Source: Cryptomeria japonica
Lineage: Eukaryota > Streptophyta > Pinopsida > Cupressales > Cupressaceae
Assembly: GCF_030272615.1 (NCBI RefSeq)
Contig: NC_081413.1
Span: forward strand, 448,550,538 to 448,614,537
Length of the DNA: 64,000 nt
Direction: 5' to 3'
The position numbers and the translations under genes are program-made. Positions 47,665-60,466 of the stretch are shown in pieces. The notes beneath the pieces were generated by a model that saw only the letters and a program-made list of their open reading frames with translations, was not told the origin of the DNA and ran no database searches. Numbering within the stretch: position 1 is the first letter of the stretch; each line of letters begins with the position of its first letter.

Positions 47665-50289
47665 TTGTTTTAAATTTGTTTCTTCCAAAGCATTTTAGCA
47701 GGGTATGTTAAACAACAGAATAGAGTAAATTCATTTTATTTTTTTTTATCAATAACATATAGTTAACATTTTGATTTAAATAATTCTATATCTAGATTTA
47801 TCTTTTTTTTACTAACATGCTTTTACAGAATGCAAAATATGATAGAATTTTATTCATTTACAGCTACAACTAACTTTATCTAAAGATCATTTAATCCATA
47901 AACAACAAGATGTGCAATAATAATATACACTCTAAAATATCTATCTTCCTTTGAGTATGAACTATAGATGTAAACAAATATTTCATTTTTGTTTAAAAAA
48001 GACTTTTCTATTGACATTTAACTTTGCATTCCCTTTTTCAATAACAATTAGAAACAAAATATAATATCTTTCTTGATCTTTTTCAACCAACTATATCATT
48101 ACGAAAATAATCAACAAATGTACTCTTTTTGCAAAAATATAAACACTTCAAATTTAAAATACATCTTTATTACATGGTAAAAACTATTACAATAGTTACA
48201 TTTTCTTTTCTACAACTAAATACAATAAGAAATTATTTTTCTTTTCTGCAACTAAAATACAATAAACAATAGGATCGTTCCAGCTTCCCTTTCGATTTCT
48301 TCCCAACCAAACCTGCAATTAAAAGTTGTAGGTTGTGACCATGGAGGCTCAACTCCCAACCTAGGCTTACAAGAAGCCACCCCCGAGCTAGGAGAACCAA
48401 GGCTTGATGGGATACACACATTTCAAACACATACAAGCAAGAAAACTCACAACAACATTAACACTCCCAATCCCAAAGAAAAACAATGTCACTTATGTGT
48501 CTTTTCAAGTGGGGTGAAGGTGGATCATATACCTAGAGGAGAATTCTGGAAGTAGGAGAACATAATGCCATTTTAAGGCCACAAAATAAACAAATCCGCA
48601 AGTTCCAAACTTGTCCCAATAATTCTTTATGTCCCGCAAGGCATACAAGCCAACAAACTCCTCTTATGACCCCATTGCATAAATAAAATACTATGCACCA
48701 AGGGTCCCATAACCCCTTGTAAATCATTCTCTTCCAAAGAACCTTTACACTCATAGGCTATCAAACAACCCATCACCCCAAGGCCTCTTTACCCTCCCAA
48801 GGGTGAGTTTGGCCTTGAAAACTCCCAAAATAAAATTCAGAAGAATCACAATAACAAAAGAAAAGATCACATAGGGAAGAAATCAACAATCTTCCTAACA
48901 CATTAAGATATCAACAATGAAAACAACTATAACAAGCAATCTTTTAAAAAATACAACAACATGCATTAGCTAGAAAAAACAACCAACCTTAAACATGCCA
49001 AAAGGATGATGAATCTTGTAGAAGAGTTGCCCAAATACACTATCTTTTCCCTTCAAGACTTAGCCGAAACCCTTCCAAAAACTTACCAAAACTACTCAAG
49101 AATCCAAGTCTCCAAAATGGAGAGTGGGTGATCAAACTTCTCCCTCCCAAACTATTCCCTAAGAAGACACTCCTCACTCTTTCCAACCCACTTGGGAAGG
49201 GTGAACGATGTTCGTTGGTTGGTCTTCCCAACACCTTACCAACTTTCTAGCCAAGACACCTCAAAAAGGTAAAAGAAATGGGAAGAGCAATGTCACTCAT
49301 AACGGGGGGGTTGTCTAACCTAGGAAGACTCCTCTAAAGTTGAAATTTGACCAACTTGGGAAAATCAATTTTTGGGGTGACTAAACAGTCCCTAGGGAGT
49401 GGACACATGGCTAAATTTGACCTTCATCTATAGATACATCATATGGCCGACTAAAAATACCCCTAACTTGACCCTAAGAGTTATTTTAACCCCTTAGAAA
49501 CTCACCCAAAGTTTACCTACAGGTCAACTCTGAGTTGATCTTTCTAATGGCTCCTTATCCAAGACTTTCTTGGGACCATACTAGGATAATTGAAAAATGC
49601 ATTGGTAAAACAAATTTCCTCCAAAAGGGACATGTCATTGCTAACTCATCTTACATCATGTGTCAAGTGACACCACAAAAAGAATTACACATCACTAAAA
49701 TACACATGGTAAATGTCCCTTTTTTTTTTGGAATTTATAAATTAAACAATTTCCAAATTAAACACATAACATCTACAAATTAATACACATTTACAAACGA
49801 GGTGTTGTCTCTCCAAATATACAACCCTTGGCTTCACAAATGCACATAGGTCTAGGTGCTATTCTCCAAATAGTTTCCATGGTCACATGGAATAATTTTC
49901 CCACACATCTCACTTTGCACATTAGTAATTCCAAAAATTACATCTAATATTATCATATGGAAAGAATCCAATTCAGACATCGCATACAATTTCATTTATA
50001 ATAATCAAGTTTCCAATTATCATCCACATAAAATAATATTCTAAACAACATCATCATATTCATCATGGAATTAAATCGTTTATAGAACATGCATCCATAA
50101 TTTTGTAGCATAAAAAAAAGTACTGCAAATCAAAGTAATGACATAATCATATCAATGTTATCCAAACACAGGATCATATAAAATCTATGTCCATAATGCA
50201 TCAAAATATAGTTTCAATAGTAGGTCCAACATGAAAATAACTGAAATGCTATGATAGCTCAGGATAGGGCCTCACACCCTTGCCCTCTA

Positions 50290-51570
50290 GGCATGAACTT
50301 CCTCCTAAAGTTCATCAAAAAGATGGGGGTACTAAGATCTCATTTGTGTTGCACCCTCCCATGATTTCGTAACCTCTTCATAACAATCCCACTGGACCCT
50401 AACCTGGTCCAGCTCTCAACCTCGAAGAGACAGCGTCTGGTGAGCCAAAAAGTGGATGTGCACCAAAGCTAGCTGCCTATCTGACTCCACCTACAAGGCA
50501 TCCCAATCCAGAATATGAGACTCATCATAAATGTACTTCCTCAAAACTGATACATGAAACACATCGTGGATGCACGATAGGCTAGGTGACAAAGTGAGAC
50601 GATATGCAACTAGTCCTATCCTCTCAAGGATCTGAAATGGTCCAACAAAGTGAGGTGTGAGCTTAGAACCCTTTCCATAATGGATTAGACTCTTATGTGG
50701 TCGCACTCTCAAGAAAAATTTGTCCTTAACCATGAAGCTACGGTCTATCCTGTTCGCATCTACATACTTCTTTTGCCTATCATGTGCCTCTCTAAGCCGC
50801 TGTCTAATCAAAATCATCTAATGCACCATATCACAAACTAGCTCAGGACCTATGGCTACTCTATCTTCAATATGGTCCCAACTCAAAGGTGTCCTGCAAG
50901 GTCTATTGTATAAGACCTGAAAAGGTGGCATTCCCAAAGAAGTGTGATGCCCATTGTTATAGGAAAACTCTACCAAAGGAAGGTACTCTTCCCATCTAGT
51001 CTGATGATCCATGACGTACATACAGAGCATGTCTTCTAACACCTGGGTTACCCTCTCTGTCTATCCATCCATTTCCAGATGATTGGCTAGACTGAAGTTG
51101 AGTCTGGTACCCATTGCTCCCTATAATGCCTTCCAAAAGGAAGAAGTGAAGAGGGAGTCTCTGTCTAAGATAATATTTCATGGAATGCTATGAAGTCTGA
51201 CAATATCCCACAAGAATACCTGTGCCACTACTGGTGTTGTGAAGGTAGTCCAGATTGGTGAGAAGTGGGCCACCTTGGTCAACTTGTCAACTATCACCAT
51301 GATGGCATCATGACGACGTGCCGACATAGGAAGACCAATGACAAAGTCCATTGATATAGTATTCCACTTCCCCTCTGGTATCGCATGAGACTGGAGCAAC
51401 CCGCCTGGATGGTGGTACTCTGCCTTGACTCTTTGACACTCAAGGCATTGGGCTACTAGTACAGCAATGAATTGCCGCATACCTGGCCAATGATATAATT
51501 GTCTCAAATCTACATGCATCTTCTTAACTCCGGGATGCACTGCATAAGGAGCTCTATGAGCCTCCAACAC
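50290..51570 (-). pseudogene. G3 integrase and chromodomain-like C-terminus
   Basis: Minus strand. Zinc-binding part: AHRAPYAVHPGVKKMHVDLR, then CLECQRVKAEYHHPGGLLQ. Core: ISMDFVIGLP with the first Asp, IILDRDSLFTSSFWKALQ with the second, and a stop-broken G-x-TERVTQVLED with the Glu. Then PLVEFSYNNGHHTS, FLRVRPHKSLIHYGKGSKL, GPFQILERIGLVAYRL and IHDVFHVSVLRKYIYD. After HILDWDALQ the frame runs through a stop into VRVQWDCYEEVTKSWEGATQ and YPHLF, matching a chromodomain core (W...E). Frame changes at 51178 and 50996-51042. Confidence 0.88.
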
Positions 51571-52787
51571 AATGAAATCATGTAATCCTCTAGAAGAAGG
51601 TACAAAGATGCGCCCTCCATGGTGTATTAGTCCATCAGACTCTAATTAATAGTCTGCATATTTCCCTTCCAGGATCTCCTGGGAACACACTACCTAACAT
51701 ACCTCTAAATACCACTCATCCTCTGGCAGTTGCTCCAATATACGACCTCTCAAACCTGTGTCCATAGACATGGTGCATATCTCATGACATCTCCTATGCA
51801 AGGCATTTGTAACTATGTTCTATTTCCCCTTGATGTAGCGAACATCAAAATCATACTCAAATAAAAACTCCATCCATGTCCTCTGATGAGCATTAAGATT
51901 AGGTTGAGTGAATATGTACTGCAAGCTCTAATAGGCTGGATGAAGCTCAAAATGATGACCCAAAAGAAAGTGTCTCCACCTCACAAGTGCATGCACTACT
52001 ACTGCAAGCTCAAAGTTATGTGTAGGGTAGTTAAGCTCGTGAGTCTTAAGTTTCCTAGACTCATATGCTATAAATTGACCCTCCTGCATAAGGACTGCTC
52101 CTAACCTATCCAAGGAAGCATCTGTGCATACCATGATATCAGCCAAGGGATCTAGCACAACAAGAATAGGTGCACTAGTGAGTGCCCTTTTGAGATCCCG
52201 AAAGAGATGTAATAGGATGTGCAACCTTAGAGAACCCCTCAACGAAGTGTTTGTAGTACCCTACTAGACCCATGAAACTTCTGACTTCTATCACACTAGT
52301 TCGTGATGGCCAATCCATAATAGCTTTGACCTTCGATGGGTCAATTGAGATCCCATCACCGGATATAACATGTCCAAGATATCTGACCTTTGATCTAAAG
52401 AATACACACTTCGATAGGCTGCCATACAACTGATTGTCTCTCAAACACTGCAATACCTGCCGCAAGTGCTCCTCATGCTCCTTCTCATTCCAAGAATATA
52501 TCAATATGTCATCAAGGAACACAATCACAAATCAGTCAAGGAAAGTACGGAATACCCAATTCATGAGACTCATGACTACGGCTAGAGTATTCATAAGACC
52601 GAATGGGAACATGGTGGCCATACCTAGTATGAAAAGTGGTCTTGTGGATATCGCTCTCTACAATCCTCAATTGATGGTACCTTGACTTTAGGTCTATCTT
52701 GGAAAACACTTTGGCACCCTAAAGTTGATCAAATAAGTCATTGATCCTGGGCAAGGGATATTGGTTCTTGATGGTCACTTTGTTCAA
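51571..52787 (-). pseudogene. G3 reverse transcriptase (C-terminal) and RNase H
   Basis: Minus strand. Between 52787 and 52530 the frame is broken but [25 protein letters not shown] can be read. From 52528: IVFLDDILIYSWNEKEHEEH with the catalytic DD, KVRYLGHVISGDGISIDPSK and SFMGLVGYYKHFVEGFSKVA. From 52242 in another frame: LTSAPILVVLDPLADIMVCT-D-A-S with the RNase H Asp, then AYESRKLKTHELNYPTHNFE and HALVRWRHFLLG. The linker to integrase (51927-51571) has several stops. Confidence 0.88.
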
Positions 52788-53552
52788 CTACCTGTAATCC
52801 ATACATAACCAAAGGGACCCATCCTTATTCTTCACAAAGATGACTGGTGCGCCCCAAGAGGAGATGCTAGGATGAATGTGACCCTTCTCTAAGAGTTCCT
52901 CAAGCTGCATCATGAGCTTATTAAGCTCATTTGTGGTCATCTTATATGGTACTCTTGAAACTGGCTTAGCTCCTCGCACAAGATCTATGTGAAAATCAAT
53001 CTCTCTGCTAGGTGGCATACCAGGTAGCTTGGAAGGAAACACATCTGAAAATTCCTCAAGGATGGGATGATCATCTAGGGAAGGCTCCTTCTCATTCTCT
53101 TCCTCTCTATCACTGATGGTGATGGCAAACAACTAACATCCCTTTCGCATGTTGCTCTTAAGCTGCATAGTGGAAATCATATGAAATGATATGGGCCTCT
53201 GAATCCTCGAAATAACTATGGAGGTACCTTGATTGTCCACACACTCAATTTTTTTCTGGCAATAATCCATCTTGGCTCTATGGGCATATAGCCAAACCAT
53301 GCCAAGAACAATTCCATAAGATCCTAGAGGTGTGACTCGAAGGTCTACTAAGGTGGTTGTATTCCCAATCTGAAGCTGACAGCCCCTAAACACTGACTCA
53401 ACAAACACTGTAGCTCTTGAAGCCAACTCCACTTCCCAACTAACACTTTGCCTAGATGCCACTATCCTGCAACGCTCCACAACCAATAGAGATATAAGAG
53501 AATCAGTAGCTCCTAAATCAAATAAGACATAAACATTGCTACCTCTGATCAT
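52788..53552 (-). pseudogene. G3 protease and start of reverse transcriptase
   Basis: Minus strand, one frame. The protease core is VLFDLGATDSLISL (DLG for the usual DSG), with GYGIVLGM-like SYGIVLGMVWL about 70 residues on. A stop at 53133 separates it from HPILEEFSDVFPSKLPGMPP, EIDFHIDLVRGAKPVSRVPY and EELLEKGHIHPSISSWGAPV, the usual start of a chromovirus RT, ending with KNKDGSLWLCMDYR before a stop. Confidence 0.88.
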
Positions 53553-53639
53553 ACCTACGACCTCTATGATAGTGGCCTGATACTTTGCCTAGTGGTTGTC
53601 AATCATTGTGAAGACTCTATGGGACTTACCCATGTCCCC

Positions 53640-54956
53640 ACTTGTAGGCTCTAAACCTATCATCCCCTGACTGCCTGCCATCTGACCCTGTGGACACTCT
53701 CTCATCAAGTTCTCCATGGCCCCACAAGTGAAACAAGCACCACATGTTTGAAACTAAACACCCTATGGCCTAGAGTATCCCTATCCTCCTATCCTAATTG
53801 AACAACTGAAACCACTCCTAGAGGACTATTGAGTTCATGCCGGAGGTGTGTAAGGACCTTGTGATCACTGGTCATGCCTAGGACCTTGTGAGTGCCACTA
53901 CTTGGGCTTAAAGCCCTGTTCACCATGTGGAGGCCTTTGCCTTTGATTCTACTATTGCTACTGTGGCGAAGGGGGCTTAAAGGACCCTAATGAATTCCTG
54001 TGGTTACCCTTCCAGTGGGGTTTCTGAAACCCAAAAGAATATGATATAGGGTTTCGGTTTTGATGCTGATCCCGCATGTCCTGCGATCTACCCTGAATCT
54101 CCTCTGATATCAAGGCCTTCTCCATGGAAACCCGAAGGCTCCCTAGAGTTGCCATCCTAACTAGTCCTGCTATCCCAACATTCAATCCTCTGATAAATCG
54201 GTTGATGAGTAACTTCTCATCTTTTAGGTAGTCAATGTAGGGTAAGATCTCAAAGAACTTTCTCTCATACTGGGACATGAAGAGAACCTTCTATAGAAGG
54301 TCACGGAACTCATCAATCTTGCACTTTCTATAGTGCTCTGATAGGTACATATCTCTGAATCTCTTTGTAAAGATGTCGCAAGTAATAGTGTCCCTAGCTA
54401 AATCATTCTTGTACTCCTCTTTCCTCCACCACGTGGCCTTTAAATTTCTCTCATAGGGACGTAATCCGAAGCACCTATCTAGACTCAAAAGCCAAGCCTT
54501 AGTCTCTACCCCATCGGTAGATCCTGGAAATGATGGTGGCTGAAGATGTAGAATCTCTCTGATTTGATCCCTAGGATCACAGGGTGCTCTCTCAAAAATA
54601 ACGGGTGCCACTACTAGAGGTGCCTCTATTAGATGGACTGACTCAGACTCATCCTCAGCCTGGGCCTCTATACGGTTAGGAGGTGGAATCTTACTCGGCT
54701 CCCTAGCTATGAATCTATGACTCCCATAATTCTAGTGTTCTGCCTGATGATCTACTAATAGGAGTCTATCCTAAACTATTCCTATCAGGTTTTGAAGTGC
54801 AACCAAAATATCTCTATTGGGGTCAATCAGTTGTTCAGGAGGAACTTCTTGATCCCCTTCTGGAGCTGGCTCATCCCGTACGACATCCTCACATGCCATG
54901 CGAGCATGTCTAGGACCCCTACCACGCTTACGAGCTTGTCACGTAACTGGTGGCAT
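53640..54956 (-). pseudogene. G3 gag
   Basis: Minus strand from the ATG at 54956 (MPPVT, then a stop), in the same frame as protease and early RT. A basic N-terminus RKRGRGPRHARMA leads to PPSFPGSTDGVETKAWLLSL, a capsid start typical of plant gypsy gag, then DIFTKRFRDMYLSEHYRKCK and LINRFIRGLN. The zinc knuckle near 53740 reads CFTCGAMENLMREC, with Asn for His. Stops at 54939, about 54770, 54291 and 53958 onward. Confidence 0.82.
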
Positions 54957-55070
54957 CCTTAATGATCCATAAAATAAAATAAAGTAAATAGATAAATAAT
55001 AACAATTCTTAAAGAAAATAATATTAAAAGCGAAACGTAATGGAGAAAGGTTCCTAGTGTTGGAAACCTT

Positions 55071-55085
55071 GCTCTGATACCAAAA
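55071..55085 (-). promoter_or_regulatory. G3 primer binding site (Met tRNA type)
   Basis: The minus strand reads TTTTGGTATCAGAGC right after the LTR end GGGCATGACA: an exact TGGTATCAGAGC. Confidence 0.88.
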
Positions 55086-55429
55086 TGTCATGCCCAAACT
55101 ATTGGGCAAAAAATGGAAAAAATTATTTTTTTAAAACAACATAAAAACATTAAATAATCTACATTTAAAAAGGAATAAATAAGTCTTGTCTTAACTAAGG
55201 GTTAACTCAGGGTTAAATAGAATGGTTTCCTAAGTTGATTTAATTCAACTCTGTCATTAATGCATCAATAATTTAGAGTAGACTAATTATTTCCTAAAAA
55301 GGGTCGTCACAACTTAATTAATTTTCCCTAATTAAAATTCTCCAAAAAGAATCGAGAGATATTAATTATCTCAAAATTATTAATATACTCAAGGCTAAAT
55401 AAAATAATGTTAACTCATATTAAAAATAA
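55086..55429 (-). repeat. G3 5' LTR, first part
   Basis: Matches the start of the 3' LTR (45065-45165 and 46305-46488). Ends with AATAA (55425-55429), the left target copy of the solo LTR insertion. Confidence 0.85.
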
Positions 55430-56550
55430 TGTAGAGCCCCTCCCCGATCAAGCTCTGGTTAACTTAGTTGACCATGGTTGACCTTACTAATAAATGCTAT
55501 AATTCAATAGGATAGGCTATGTTAGACAGATAGATTGGCGAGAAAAGTAATTGAACCAGGTTACGGAATCATTTTACCTTGAGGTATACATTTTGATGTG
55601 TTATGGATACATAACTTTATATGATTCTAGAGTAGGATAACTTTGAGATGATGTATGTTATTATTGGGTTTGCAGGACTTTATTATGATGATAGAAATAG
55701 AATGCATGTCTTGAGATTGGATCAAAATTATGAGGATTATGATAATTACTTATGTGGATTTATTTGGATATATGAGATATTGATTTGTTAAATGTCAATT
55801 GTATGCAGAGTTTTTGATGTGTATTCTTATTCACGTGCTCAATATTTGATGAGGTTATTTGGAAGTACTATTGTGTAATTGAGATGCATAGGAGAATTAT
55901 CCATGTGACCATGAAAATATTATGGAGAACCAAACCTAGACCTATGTACATTCGTAAAACTAGGGGTTTTCTATTTAGAGAGACAACACCCCGTATGTAT
56001 CATATTTTATTTGTGAAAGTAAATGATGCATGTGTGTTAAATTGAATTTATTAATTTGTGTAAATCCAACAAGAGACAAATTTCATGTGTAATTTTGTAT
56101 TGTATTTTATTGTATCACTTGACACATGTGTTGATTTATGTCTTGATTTTTGACTTGTCTCTTGGAGGGAGTTGTGTCAACCATAGCTTTTTCAAACATT
56201 TGAATGTGGTTTTTTTTTTTTTTTGGGTAGAGTCCATGGAGTGGTCAACTCAAGTTTGACCCGAAAATAAACTTCAGATGGGTTTATGAGGGGTCAAATG
56301 GACTCCTAGGGGTAGTTTAAAGGTGTTTCCTAAAGTCCATAAGGTATACCTATGGGTTAGGAATATTTATAGGCATGTATCTACTCCCATGTGACTGTTT
56401 AGTCACCTCAAAAAGTGGGTTTCCTAAGGTGAGTGAAAATTGAAATTAGAAGGTGCCATCTAGGTTAGATAACCTTCATTTTGATGAGAGATTCTTTTTT
56501 TTCCACTTTTTCTTGCTTTTTCCTTTTTCAGTTTTAGGAACCTGTGAGAA

Positions 56551-56643
56551 CTCTCACTGAGGCCTTTTTAGGCAAGAATGAGAGACTTTGTGGGTGATCT
56601 CTCACTGAGGCCTTTTTAGGCAAGAATGAGAGACTTTGTGGGT
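56551..56643 (+). repeat. 48-bp tandem duplication in the solo LTR
   Basis: CTCTCACTGAGGCCTTTTTA, continuing to TTTGTGGGT, occurs at 56551 and again at 56599. Confidence 0.9.
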
Positions 56644-58346
56644 AATCACCCACTCTCCATTTTTGGAGACTATGCAATTTTGAAATAATACAGTTTTGGG
56701 ATAGAATTTTGGCTAAGTGTACAAGGAAGATTTATGGATTTGGGTTGCTCATCCTCAAGCTAGTTCTAGCAAACCTTTGGGCAGATTGAAGGTTGGATTT
56801 ATCTTTTCCCTTTCATGTTACATATTTATGTTGGAAAGATTGCTTGTATGTAAAAGTTGGTTTCTTGTATTTTCCTTTGTGAAAATTATTATGTGACCTT
56901 TAAGTTATTTCTTTTATGCATTCCTGTGATTTGGGAGTAACCAAGGCTTCCTACTCTTGGGAGAGTAGGATGGTCTTACGGGTGGTAGGAGTTTGACAAC
57001 CCTCGAGTGAGAGGCTCTCATTATGAGAGCGAACTCAAGGGGTGTATATGTGACCCTTGTTGCATAGCCTTGCGTATGCATTTGGGGGTCATAAGGAGGG
57101 AAAGTATGGCATGGATGCCTTGGGGGGCATAAGGATGTGGGGGTAATGAACTTGTGATATATCTTTGTTTTCCATGAAGTGGCCTTGTGATCTACTATTC
57201 TTGCAGTCTCCTCAGGGTATTTGGTCCACTGCCACCCATGTAAAAACATCACATTTTGTGATGAAGTGTAACCTTGTTTGGGAAAGTGTTTGCTATATGT
57301 TTTTCCCTTGCTTGTTGTGTTTGCATGTCTATAACCTATCTAGGGCTTGGTTCTCCAAGATCGGGGGTGGCTTCTAGTAAGCCTAGGCTGGGAGGTGAGC
57401 ACTCCATGGTCAAGCTTTATGATTCATTTGCAGGTTGCTTGGAGAGAAAAGAAAAAGTCAAGCTAGGAGTTGTTGTTTTTACTTGGTTTGTAGAAAAAGA
57501 TTAAGAAAAGTGATGCTATATTTTCATGTTGCAGAAATGGAAATAAAAAGTTGCATATTGTATTTACTTAAAAAAGAGAGAAAATGTATCTATTTTATTT
57601 AAAGTCCTCATATAATAGAAATGAAAGACTAGTTGGGAATCTCACCCATTTGTAGTGTTGGCTATATTGTATTTTAAATACACTTTTAAGAAAAGTATTA
57701 TTTTTATTAAGTATTATTTTGTTGCAAAAATGAAATGTTATCTTGGATTAAGTTCCTTATAGTTAATGAAATAATATTTGTAGAATGCATGTTAGTTTTG
57801 AAATTAAAGATTCATTTTATCTCCTTATGCATATTGAAATAATGAGAAATGAGTAAAGTAGAAAGCTTGCATGCTAGTAAGAGAATATTAATCATTTAGT
57901 CCTAATTATTTATTTCCAAATACAAATCATGGTTTAATAGAGTTAACATGTCTATCCCTAAGGTTAATTTAAATGATTCTAGTCTAACATAGTTGTTGTT
58001 AAAAATTATTAAATTCTGTCACTTTATTTATTTGCAATAAATAAATCTAGAATTAGTAATCCATCTCTAAAGTTAGTAAATAAATTGTCAATAGAAAAAG
58101 AAATGCTTTATTTAAATCTGTTAAGTTTTGAAAATCTTCTTTAAGTGATTTTAGAAAAAAATATATAAACAGATTGGTTAAAGTAAATAAAAGAAATTTG
58201 CTTCTAGTTCCATCATGTCAATACTTTGTTAATCTTTGCATAATTTAGAAAGTAAGGAAAATATAGTCATATTTAGGTAAATTAGAAACTAAATCTATCC
58301 CTGAAAAATAAAAAATCATAAATATTTAGATATATATAAATATATA

Positions 58347-58378
<32 letters not shown>

Positions 58379-58448
58379 ATCTTCAAAAAAAAAATAGAAT
58401 AAAATTTTTTAAAACCCCCCCCCCCAAAAAATGCTAACCCTACTCAAG

Positions 58449-58482
<34 letters not shown>

Positions 58483-58551
58483 CTTCAAAAAAAAAATAGA
58501 ATAAATTTTTTTGAAAGCCCCCCCCCAAAAAAATGCTAACCCTACTCAAGG
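58379..58551 (+). repeat. Direct duplication of about 72 bp separated by (TA)n
   Basis: ATCTTCAAAAAAAAAATAG through poly-C to GCTAACCCTACTCAAGGG at 58379-58450 and 58481-58551. Confidence 0.85.
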
Positions 58552-58552
58552 G

Positions 58553-58800
58553 GACCCAGAGCCGAGGCTCCCATGGGCCCCTCGGGCGGCACGGGCTCTC
58601 TGTGAGCCGCGACCTGTAGAGACGCCACTGTAGGCCGTGGTCCACAGAGGCGCCGCAGCGCCACTGCAAGCTGCGCCTCGCAGAGGCGACCATGGTCGCC
58701 ACTGCGGACCGCGACCCGTAGTGGCGCCAATGGCACCGTTGCAGTGGTTGTGCCCTTCACACGCCCCCCTCCCCCCCCCCTGTGAAAAGCCTCTGCCGCC
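58553..58800. repeat. GC-rich island with CCACTG(C/T)-type repeats in the solo LTR
   Basis: Strongly GC-rich, with recurring CAGAGGCG, CGCCACTG and GGTCGCCACTGCGGACC words. It holds the place of the G3 LTR GC islands (47085-47262, 60808-61010) but its sequence differs. Confidence 0.6.
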
Positions 58801-59043
58801 ATGCCATTTCCCTGCATAAATAAAACATGCAGCTCCTCCTCCGCCATGGCTCCTCCTCCCTGCAAAAATATCATGAAACCCTAATCCGGTTTGGGTTAAG
58901 GTATTTCAAAGTTACAATAATAATAATAATAAAGGTGAGTATGATTCTTTTATTTATAACTTTTAAATTTTTAGGGTTCATGTTTATTTTAAAATTTAAG
59001 AATTTTGAAACCCCATATCCTTATATATATATATACTTGTGCG

Positions 59044-59046
<3 letters not shown>

Positions 59047-59092
<46 letters not shown>
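59047..59092. repeat. (TA)n microsatellite
   Basis: Pure TA repeat of about 23 units. Confidence 0.9.
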
Positions 59093-59097
<5 letters not shown>

Positions 59098-60181
59098 ATA
59101 TATATGAACGTATACTCCAACTTGAGTTTACTTATTGTAGTAAAACATTCATATTTTATATATGTTTATATAAACCTTTAAATATGATGTTTTAAAATTT
59201 AAATTACTTGGGGTTTAATCTTTTAGGAAATTTTTATATTGACTTTATAAATTCTTTTGACCATAAAGGATTATTTTTAGTCCACCCAAATATAGGCAAT
59301 TCCAGATTTAATTTTCTAGAGCAATTTCCACTATGGGTTTATTTGGCCCTTTAGTCGAGATTGTTAGGCACATTTTTATTATTGTTAAATTGAATAATAG
59401 GTTTTAATAATCTTCATGTTAGGACTAATTAATTTAGTTCCTAAGTAATTAAAAGGTTATTGGAAAATATTGATTAAATGAATTAATTTATTTATTAAAT
59501 GGAATAGAATTCTTTGGAAGAGGATACCGTGGTGGAATTATATATATTTGAAAATAAGTCCAAGACCTTGATCTTGTGAACTCATTTAGCCTAGATGGAA
59601 TCTTATACTAAATAAAGCAATTAACATTTTAACGTTTGACACTTCAATTTTCAATTGCTCGATTAATTAGTATTATTATGTTAAAATCATATTAATAATT
59701 AATCTATATACGTGATATTAAATCAAGTTATAAACGAAGGATGTATTATCACGGATGGAGGAAACGTGTTAGGAGATAAATAATTATTATTGAATCAAGT
59801 AATCATATTAATGCCTATTTAGTAGAAGTCAATCTAATTAAAAATTATAATTTATAGCTATAATAAAAGGGACATTCGATGTGAATTTATTATTGTCGTT
59901 ATAAAATCATATTGTTTCGTTCGATAATAGGAGTTATCATAATTCGTTATGATTGGAATATCCTAACTTTGTCGTAAAGGAGTTTTATAGAAACCTAAGG
60001 CTTCTAGGTAAATTTGTTCTATTCATCGCTCACGTTAGAAAAACATTTTATTATAATTTAAGGTTCCGCTTGGAGCAACCTGTTAAGTTGTCACATCTAA
60101 TTAAGCATAGGTTGCATGTAATTAAGTGTTTTGAAAAAAAAATTGTTGTGTGTGTTTTTGCCCAAAAGTTTGGGCATGACA

Positions 60182-60421
60182 AATAATTAATTGAGTAAAC
60201 GCGAAAATGCCTTTAAATTAAACTAGTAAAGTTAACCAAATCAAATAGAATATTAAACTAATAAATTTATTTTATATTAAGATCAAATTTAATTCCCCTT
60301 AGATATTTAAATTTCAACTATTATTTAATTGGGCAACAATGACCTCATAGGTGAAAAGTTTACATTAATACTTTTAATAAATTCCATTAATAAAAATTCC
60401 CAAAAGATTTTTATCCGACGA

Positions 60422-60466
<45 letters not shown>

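Larger units (their letters stand above)
45065..50276 (-). repeat. G3 3' LTR (about 5.2 kb)
   Basis: Plus-strand TGTCATGCCCAAAATTTTGG to GATAGGGCCTCACA, the latter followed by CCCTTGCCCTCTAGG, whose complement is a purine-rich tract. Colinear with 55086-55429 plus 60182-63523 except for 45165-46305, which is about 1.1 kb here and about 100 bases in the 5' LTR. It contains a GC-rich island, long AT microsatellites and no coding sequence. Confidence 0.82.
55430..60181 (+). mobile_element. Solo LTR (4752 bp), G3-related, opposite orientation
   Basis: Begins TGTAGAGCCCCTCC, ends TTTGGGCATGACA, and is flanked by AATAA on both sides (55425-55429, 60182-60186). Its ends match the G3 LTR ends (TGTGAGGCCC... 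and ...GGGCATGACA on the minus strand), and internal anchors are colinear in reverse: CCTAGACCTATGTACATT (55946), CCTTGGTTCTCC-like GGCTTGGTTCTCCAAG (57343), GCCTAGGCTGGGAGGTGAG (57381). No gag, pol, PBS or PPT is present, as expected when two LTRs recombine. Confidence 0.82.

Noticed and set aside
58409-58874. Gly/Arg-rich minus-strand frames in the solo LTR
   Set aside because: They arise from the GC-rich island and poly-C runs inside an LTR.
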